Shown: positions 59,040-64,000 of the stretch, one piece after another
Numbering within the stretch: position 1 is the first letter of the stretch
Layout: each line of letters opens with the position of its first letter
Origin: DATARH01 sp963746885
Lineage (GTDB): Bacteria; Pseudomonadota; Alphaproteobacteria; ATCC43930; CGMCC-115725
Reading direction: 5' to 3'
Assembly (NCBI GenBank): GCA_963746885.1
Contig: CAVVDM010000003.1
Span: forward strand, 248,001-312,000
DNA: 64,000 nucleotides
Notes under the pieces: generated by a model
The model's database searches: none
What the model was told of the DNA's origin: nothing
Seen by the model: only the letters and a program-made list of their open reading frames with translations
Program-made: the position numbers and the translations under genes

Positions 59040-59243
59040 TCAAAGATCGGCGAGCCGAACCCAGACGCCGAGCGCGCCGCCGAGCGCCAGCCCGATCGCC
59101 ACGTTCAGCGGGCTCGGCCCGCCCGCCAGCAGCAGTGTCAGGATGAAGACGCCGACGCCGCAGGCGATGCCGCCGAACAGCGAGGCCTGCGAGCGCTTCA
59201 GGCGGGTCGGCGTGCCGCCGGCCTTGTCGACTGTCGACGCCAT
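59040..59243 (-). CDS. Small two-helix membrane protein
   Basis: A 67-residue protein: a short basic head (DKAGGTPTRLKRSQAS) then two hydrophobic helices, FGGIACGVGVFILTLLLAGG and PLNVAIGLALGGALGVWVRL. Its ATG overlaps the stop of the fatty-acid hydroxylase gene by one base (TGATG), so the two are translationally coupled. No known family. It may assist or anchor the hydroxylase. Confidence 0.65.
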   Translation of the reverse strand: MASTVDKAGGTPTRLKRSQASLFGGIACGVGVFILTLLLAGGPSPLNVAIGLALGGALGVWVRLADL

Positions 59244-60004
59244 CACGCCCGCGCTTTGGCCAACGGTGCGTCGGCGGCGGTGTTGCGCACCTGCCGCAGA
59301 TCCCGACGCACGTACCGCGTGTCGTAGCCGTTGAACAGATGGCCGAAGAGGCCGCGCTGCAAGTCGCTGGTGCCGAACAGCCAATCGGCGATCGGGTAGG
59401 TCAGGTTGAAGTTCTTCTCCATCATGATCGCCTGGTTGTGGTGGGCGATGTGATGGCGACGCAGCGAATTGACGAACGGCACCCAGCGCACGATGCGGTC
59501 GTCCTTGACGTGGCAGCACCAGTGAAACAACTCGTAGTTCAGGTACATCCCGACCGTCGTGCACATCAGCAGATAGGCGGCGTTGGTCGACCACAGCATG
59601 CCCAGGATCAGCGCCGGCGGGACTGACATCGCAATAAAGGTGACCAGCGCATAAGGCGGGAAGAAAGTGATGCGGAAGTCGCGCGTCGTGTCGATCGTCG
59701 GCTCCTGGTCGGTGAAGAACTGGTGATGCGCCAGCGTGTGGCGGCGGTAGATGCCCATGAAGCCAGCGACGGGCCGGTGCATCACGAAGCGGTGAATCCA
59801 CCACTCGAAGGCGTTGCAGGCAAGAAACACGACCGGCACGACCAGCCACTCAGCCCAGCTCGGCCGATGGATGCGCGGGATGCAATAGGAAAGCGCCGCG
59901 GCGCCGATCGCGTAGATCACCAACACATGCAGCGTGCCGCTGTACCAAGGCGAGATCCGCGGCCGATACTCGGCGCGGAATGCCGCCTGTCGCTTCGACA
60001 TCAT
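59243..60004 (-). CDS. Fatty acid hydroxylase / sterol desaturase superfamily protein
   Basis: A 253-residue membrane di-iron oxygenase. The eight-histidine pattern is present: HRFVMH (H71, H76), HTLAHH (H89, H93, H94), a later HWCCH, and HHIAHH. Four or so hydrophobic spans embed it in the inner membrane. The superfamily hydroxylates fatty acids, carotenoids or sterols. ATG 60004 has GGGGAGG upstream. It is coupled to the 67-residue membrane protein; its lipid substrate is not known. Confidence 0.87.
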   Translation of the reverse strand: MMSKRQAAFRAEYRPRISPWYSGTLHVLVIYAIGAAALSYCIPRIHRPSWAEWLVVPVVFLACNAFEWWIHRFVMHRPVAGFMGIYRRHTLAHHQFFTDQEPTIDTTRDFRITFFPPYALVTFIAMSVPPALILGMLWSTNAAYLLMCTTVGMYLNYELFHWCCHVKDDRIVRWVPFVNSLRRHHIAHHNQAIMMEKNFNLTYPIADWLFGTSDLQRGLFGHLFNGYDTRYVRRDLRQVRNTAADAPLAKARA

Positions 60005-60076
60005 GGTGACGCCGCCTCCCCAATGCATCTGCGTAATATAACACCGCTCCAGTCGGGTCCAAGCGGTCAGCCCGCG

Positions 60077-60364
60077 TCAGGCGTCGAGCGCCGCGTCGAT
60101 GTCGGCCGACGTGAGACGCCAGGCATTGTCGAGATTGGCGACGACCTCGCGCATGAAGCGCTCGTATTGCGCGAGCGCCTTTGCGTCGTCGCCGAGATGG
60201 TCGGCGAGCAACGCCAGAGCGAGCTGCGCCGGCCCGGCGCCCTCATAGGTCCATTCGAACCCGGCCTTCGACAGCAGGCGCAGATCGTGGCGCGGCGGCA
60301 ACGGCTTGCCGTCGACCGTGACGAGCGCCCCGGCGAGGCTGCGCGCGCCCTCGTAGATCTTCAT
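60077..60364 (-). CDS. DUF6166-type small protein
   Basis: A 95-residue protein that matches the pattern of the DUF6166 family: MKIYEGARSLAGALVTVDGK at the start, FEWTYEGAGPAQLALALLAD in the middle and LTSADIDAALDA at the end. Cytoplasmic, no cofactor motif, function unknown. It starts only 7 bases from the end of the alcohol dehydrogenase gene on the same strand, so the two are likely co-transcribed. Confidence 0.75.
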   Translation of the reverse strand: MKIYEGARSLAGALVTVDGKPLPPRHDLRLLSKAGFEWTYEGAGPAQLALALLADHLGDDAKALAQYERFMREVVANLDNAWRLTSADIDAALDA

Positions 60365-60370
60365 ATCGGC

Positions 60371-61477
60371 TCAGCCATCGAAGGTGACGACGGCGCGCAC
60401 GACGTCGCCGCATTTCAAGGCGGTGAAGCCGTCGTTGATGTCGTCGAGGGCGATACGCCGGCTAATCAGCTCGTCCAAATGCAGCGTGCCGTCGAGATAG
60501 GCGCGGGCGAGCAGCGGAAAGTCGCGCTGCGGCCGGGCGCCGCCGTAGCTGGAGCGAGTGATGCGCTTCTCGCCCATCAACGCGCCCCAGCGAAATGCGA
60601 CATCGTCGTTGATGTTGACCTTGCCGAGCCAGACGATCTGGCCGCCCGGCCGCACCGCCTCGGCCGACAGGCGGAAGCTCCGCGCGTTACCAGCCGCCTC
60701 GAACACGTAATCGGCGCCGCGCCCGCCCGTCAGCTCACGGATCGCGACCACCGGGTCATCGGCGGCCGCGTCGATCGTGTCGGTCGCACCGAGCCGGCTC
60801 GCGAGTTCCAATTTTCGCGCGTCGATATCGACTGCAACGATCCGGCCGGCGCCGACCAGGCGGGCGCCCTGCACCGCGCTCAACCCCACCGCGCCACAGC
60901 CGATCACAACCGCGCTTGCGCCGTAGCCGACCTTGGCGATGCGGGTGGCCGCGCCGACCCCGGTCATCACGCCGCAGCCGATCAGGCAGGCGCGGTCGAA
61001 CGGAATTTCCGCCGGCACCTTGACCGCGCATTCGGCCGGGACGACGCAATACTCGGCAAAGGCGCCCATGAACATCAGATGGTGCACCGGGCCCCCGGCG
61101 AGGCTGAGCCGCGTCGTGCCGTCGAACTGCACCGCCTGCGGCCCGAGGCGCAGGTAGCTCTCGCACAGGATCGGCTGGTCCTGTTCGCAATAGAAGCAGT
61201 GGCCGCAATGCGGGTTCCACGACAATACCACCCGATCGCCCGGCTTGAGCCCGTCGACCGCCCCGCCAACCGCCGCAACCGTGCCGGCCGCCTCGTGGCC
61301 GAGCACGATCGGCATCGGGTAGGCGAGCTGCCCCTCGATGACTTCGAGGTCGGTGTGGCACAGCCCGGCGGCGCGGATTCGCACCAGGGCGTCGCCCGGC
61401 TGCAGCGCACCGAGCTCGACCGTCTCGATCGCGAGGGCCGAATTCGGCCGATGCAGCACCGCCGCCCTGAATTTCAT
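60371..61477 (-). CDS. Zinc-dependent alcohol dehydrogenase (class III-like)
   Basis: A 368-residue medium-chain alcohol dehydrogenase. It has the catalytic-zinc ligands in LCHTDLEVIEG and GHEAAG, the structural-zinc cysteines in HCGHCFYCEQDQPILC, and GCGVMTGVGAATRIAKVGYG with the following GCGAVGLSAVQGARLVGAGR coenzyme loop. It oxidises a primary alcohol or aldehyde adduct with NAD. Start 61477 begins MKFRAAVLHRPNSALAIE; an upstream extension to 61519 runs through the inverted repeat. Placed behind an amidohydrolase, before DUF6166. Confidence 0.9.
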   Translation of the reverse strand: MKFRAAVLHRPNSALAIETVELGALQPGDALVRIRAAGLCHTDLEVIEGQLAYPMPIVLGHEAAGTVAAVGGAVDGLKPGDRVVLSWNPHCGHCFYCEQDQPILCESYLRLGPQAVQFDGTTRLSLAGGPVHHLMFMGAFAEYCVVPAECAVKVPAEIPFDRACLIGCGVMTGVGAATRIAKVGYGASAVVIGCGAVGLSAVQGARLVGAGRIVAVDIDARKLELASRLGATDTIDAAADDPVVAIRELTGGRGADYVFEAAGNARSFRLSAEAVRPGGQIVWLGKVNINDDVAFRWGALMGEKRITRSSYGGARPQRDFPLLARAYLDGTLHLDELISRRIALDDINDGFTALKCGDVVRAVVTFDG

Positions 61478-61496
61478 CGCCGCTGCAATCCCCTCT

Positions 61497-61533
61497 GCGC
61501 CGCCCGACATATCCCGCATATGTCGGGCGGCGC
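61497..61533 (-). promoter_or_regulatory. 16-bp perfect inverted repeat between amidohydrolase and ADH
   Basis: gcgccgcccgacatat and atatgtcgggcggcgc face each other across a cccgc loop, 28 bases after the amidohydrolase stop and about 20 bases before the ADH start. No T-run follows on the minus strand. In RNA it is a very stable hairpin; on DNA the near-symmetric dyad could be an operator. It is well placed to set the ADH level apart from its upstream gene. Confidence 0.6.
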
Positions 61534-61560
61534 CCAGGTCAGGTCAGGTAACGGTCGGCG

Positions 61561-62661
61561 TTATTGCTCGATGCCGAGCAACTTCGCCGCCGTGGCGCCG
61601 AGGATCGCGATCTTATCGGCGTCGCTGAGCCCGGGGATCGACAAGATATGGTCAACCGGCGCGGTGTTCCACGGGAACGGATAATCGGTGCCGAGCACGA
61701 CGTGCTCGATGCCGGCTTCGGCGATCAGGTGGCGCATGCCCTCGCCGGTGAACATGATCGAATCGAAATAGAGCTGGCCGCCGCGGATGTATTCGGTCGG
61801 CTTCTTCTTCGGGTAGGGACCGACCCGGTCGGGGAAGGTCGTGATCACGGCGTCCGAGCGGTTGGCGTAGGAGGGCAGGAAGCCGCCGCCATGCGCGGCG
61901 CAGATCTTGAGGCCGGGGAAGCGGTCGAGCGTGCCTTCGAAGATCAGGTGCGACAGCGCGATCGTGGTTTCGAGCGGGTTGCCAATCGTGTTGGTCAGGA
62001 GGCCGTTGCCGCCAAGCCGGCCCGACGGCTCCAACTCGCGGGTGCCGAGCGGGTGCATGAACACGAGCACGCCCAATTCCTCGCACTTTGCCCAGAACGG
62101 GTGGAACTTCGGATTGGCCACATCCTCGCCGGCGACGCTGCCGGCGACGCCGACGCCGCGGAAACCGAGATTCTTGACCGCGTGCTCGACCTGCTGCGCG
62201 GCGAGGTCGGGGTATTGCAAGGCGGCGGTGGCGAAGGCGACGAAGCGGTCGGGGTGGCCGGCGCAGAATTGCGCCAGCGCCTCGTTGTTGAGGCGTATCA
62301 ACTCGGCGGCGGCGTCGCGCTCGGCGCGATACCAGAACGGGTTGATGCTGAGCGCCTCGTAATCGACGCCCGACTTGTCCATATGGGCCAGGCGGTCGCC
62401 GATATTCGACCACAACAGGCCCGGCGCCTCGAGCGGGTGATTGATCACCTTGGCCGCATCGGGGACGACGCAATGGGCGTGCACGTCGACGGTCTTGATC
62501 CGCTTGCCGGCGATGACGACCTCCCAGCGCGGGTGGGCGTGGGCATGCGCGTGGCCGGCCGAGCCGCCGCTGCCTCCGGCCGCCGCGCTGGCACCGGCGC
62601 TGACCGCGGCGCTACGGCCGGCAATGAGTTCGCAGTCGGTAAAGACGATGTCCCCGCTCAT
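61561..62661 (-). CDS. Amidohydrolase-2 family protein with His-rich insert
   Basis: A 366-residue metal-dependent hydrolase/decarboxylase (ACMSD-like). The metal site has DVHAH (H61, H63), and later FMHPLGTRE, CAAHGGGFLPSY and GTDYPFPWN (catalytic Asp). The first 45 residues hold an Ala/Gly run and then HAHAHAH (37-43), not part of the fold. GGGAGGA stands before ATG 62661. Members of this family decarboxylate or hydrolyse aromatic-acid derivatives; no substrate is assigned. It is the first gene of a short unit with the ADH behind it. Confidence 0.83.
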   Translation of the reverse strand: MSGDIVFTDCELIAGRSAAVSAGASAAAGGSGGSAGHAHAHAHPRWEVVIAGKRIKTVDVHAHCVVPDAAKVINHPLEAPGLLWSNIGDRLAHMDKSGVDYEALSINPFWYRAERDAAAELIRLNNEALAQFCAGHPDRFVAFATAALQYPDLAAQQVEHAVKNLGFRGVGVAGSVAGEDVANPKFHPFWAKCEELGVLVFMHPLGTRELEPSGRLGGNGLLTNTIGNPLETTIALSHLIFEGTLDRFPGLKICAAHGGGFLPSYANRSDAVITTFPDRVGPYPKKKPTEYIRGGQLYFDSIMFTGEGMRHLIAEAGIEHVVLGTDYPFPWNTAPVDHILSIPGLSDADKIAILGATAAKLLGIEQ

Positions 62662-62792
62662 GTCGCAATCCTCCCGAAATCCCTTGGCGTCGCCCGGACG
62701 CCCCGGGCGGCCGGAGCCTACACCGAGGGATAGGCGGCCGTCAGCGGTGGAGATCGACGGCGCAACCTTTGAGGCAGCTCAGTTCAGCGAGA

Positions 62793-63131
62793 TCAGGCCG
62801 ACAGGCGATCGCGCCGGCGGTCGGCGACTTGCCACCCGAGGCTCAGATAGCGCTCGATCGCCATCTCGTTGGCTTTGAGCCCGAAGAACACGCAGGAGCC
62901 GAGCCAGACGACCGTCAGCACGACGTTAACCGTCGCGGCGCGTTGACTGGGGACGAGGCCGACGACCAAAGCGACGACGTTGAACACCACCATCGCCGAA
63001 CCCCAGACCTGCAAGCCGCGGCGGAACAGGGGCAGCCCGAGAATGCCGACCCCCAGACAGCAGCCCCAGCTCCAGCCCTCCTGCATTTCCTTGACCTCGC
63101 CGGTCCTGGGATGACGCAGCGCAACGCTCAT
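62793..63131 (-). CDS. Small conserved membrane protein (DUF2628-like layout)
   Basis: A 112-residue protein with an N-terminal RHPRTGEVKEMQEGWSWGCC segment and two or three hydrophobic spans. The opening resembles a group of small bacterial proteins with a basic head of the kind HPxTGExKxxxxGxSW and membrane helices. The start ATG 63131 is chosen over a longer frame without family pattern. No function is known; it stands alone between two amidohydrolase genes. Confidence 0.6.
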   Translation of the reverse strand: MSVALRHPRTGEVKEMQEGWSWGCCLGVGILGLPLFRRGLQVWGSAMVVFNVVALVVGLVPSQRAATVNVVLTVVWLGSCVFFGLKANEMAIERYLSLGWQVADRRRDRLSA

Positions 63132-63325
63132 CGGCCACACTCCTGAGGTGGAGGCTTGATGGTAAACCCGCCGAGGTTGCAAATCCGCTAAAGAATCCAC
63201 GCCCGCGTCGCGATCGCCGGCCCGCCTGTTCGTCCCTTCTGCCAACCGGTATTGTGCCCGACATCGTACAAGCTGGGGACGGCTTGCCGGCATTCATCTT
63301 GCCTATTTTGCCCGGAGAACGGCGC

Positions 63326-64000
63326 ATGGATCTCGTCGTCAAAAACGCCCGCCTCGCCGATCGCCTCGCCGCGGGGCCGCTCGACATCGCCGTCGCGGAC
63401 GGCAAGATCGCCGCGATCGGCCACGGCTTCGCGGCCGACGCGGAGAGCTACGATGCCGGCGGGCGGCTGGTTTGCGCCGGGCTGATCGAGACCCACATCC
63501 ATCTCGACAAGTCCCGCATCGCCGGCCGTTGCCCGCCACCGACCGGCCGCCGGGTCAACCCGGTGACGATGACCGCGCCGCTGAAGAAGGATTTCACGGT
63601 CGAGGACGTGCGCGCCCGGGCCGAAGCGACCTTGCGCGAGTGTCTGGTCAACGGCACGACGCGCATGCGCACCCAGCTCGAGATCGATCCCGCCATCGGC
63701 CTGCGCAGCTTCGAGGCGGTGCAATCGCTGGCGGCCGACTACCGATGGGCGATCGACCTCGAGATCTGCGTCTTTCCGCAGGACGGCCTCACCAACTACC
63801 CCGGCACCGAGGAGTTGCTCGTCGCGGCATTGCAGCGCGGCGCCCCGGTGCTGGGCGGCGCGCCGCGCTACGACAGCGATCCTGCGGCCCAGATCGAGCG
63901 GGTCTTTGCGCTGGCCCGCGAATACGACGTCGATCTCGACCTGCATCTCGATGTCGGCGACAGCCCCACGGAAATGCTGATTTACCAAGTCCTCGACCTG
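63326..64000 (+). CDS. Cytosine deaminase-like amidohydrolase, 3' end missing
   Basis: The first 225 residues of a metal-dependent deaminase/hydrolase. The beginning MDLVVKNARLADRLAAGPLD and VADGKIAAIGHGF, then the metal motif ETHIHLDKSRIAG (H57, H59), match CodA/N-isopropylammelide-type enzymes; RCPPPTGRRVNPVTMTAPLK follows. GGAGAA precedes ATG 63326. The open frame runs off the window, so the remaining metal ligands cannot be seen. Substrate may be a pyrimidine, s-triazine or guanidine-like compound. Confidence 0.85.
   Translation, partial: MDLVVKNARLADRLAAGPLDIAVADGKIAAIGHGFAADAESYDAGGRLVCAGLIETHIHLDKSRIAGRCPPPTGRRVNPVTMTAPLKKDFTVEDVRARAEATLRECLVNGTTRMRTQLEIDPAIGLRSFEAVQSLAADYRWAIDLEICVFPQDGLTNYPGTEELLVAALQRGAPVLGGAPRYDSDPAAQIERVFALAREYDVDLDLHLDVGDSPTEMLIYQVLDL

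Noticed and set aside
59723..61684. A 653-codon plus-strand frame covering the hydroxylase, DUF6166 and ADH genes
   Set aside because: It crosses three well-supported minus-strand genes and shows no family resemblance.

Overview
The window is GC-rich bacterial chromosomal DNA with densely packed genes and many ATGA, GTGA or TGATG start/stop overlaps. The block proS - lolC/E - lolD - dnaE (49.1-56.0 kb) is an arrangement typical of Alphaproteobacteria. Together with the many branched-chain amino-acid type ABC transporters, CaiB/BaiF CoA-transferases, enoyl-CoA hydratases and luciferase-like (LLM) monooxygenases, it points to a free-living, catabolically versatile alphaproteobacterium of the Rhizobiales/Rhodospirillales kind. 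No rRNA, tRNA, CRISPR array, prophage or intact insertion sequence was seen.

Layout. 0-5 kb: the end of a TRAP transporter, an F420-type LLM oxidoreductase, and an HMG-CoA lyase/CoA-transferase pair. 5-9 kb: a sialidase-like beta-propeller, a YghU-type glutathione enzyme and a Baeyer-Villiger type monooxygenase. 9.1-18.3 kb: one long minus-strand operon, livK-H-M-G-F followed by coxM-S-L-G, which joins an ABC importer to a molybdenum hydroxylase. 19.2-24.8 kb: an NtaA-like monooxygenase, then an amino-acid type ABC importer, RidA and an acetamidase/formamidase in overlapping frames, probably one nitrogen-compound pathway. 25-34.5 kb: GltD, a LigB-like extradiol protein, an amidohydrolase, a decayed livG/livM remnant, two tandem peptide-type binding proteins and a VOC dioxygenase. 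34.5-40.5 kb: a ketopantoate-reductase-like enzyme, a quinone-oxidoreductase-like enzyme, a peroxiredoxin, a GGDEF-EAL protein and an SDR, with palindromic repeats between them. 40.7-47.6 kb: acyl-CoA genes, a two-component LLM/flavin reductase pair, a lipocalin-like protein, another LLM enzyme and a GST. 47.6-56 kb: a binding-protein-less SsuBC-type transporter, then the dnaE-lol-proS housekeeping block. 56-64 kb: a candidate small RNA, a GH15 glucoamylase/trehalase, a hydratase, a fatty-acid hydroxylase-like gene, an alcohol dehydrogenase and two amidohydrolases, the last cut by the window end.

Reading quality matters. Twelve genes, including dnaE, proS, lolC and lolD, which cells cannot do without, carry 24 frame breaks between them. 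Every one is explained by a single extra base, usually a doubling of its neighbour, and removing the extra bases restores normal full-length proteins. I treat these as sequence or assembly errors and annotate the genes as intact. The livG/livM remnant at 29.7-30.5 kb is different and looks like true decay.

The best candidates for undescribed biology are the liv-cox operon, the monooxygenase/ABC/RidA/formamidase operon, and a terminator-bounded transcript between divergent proS and the GH15 gene.
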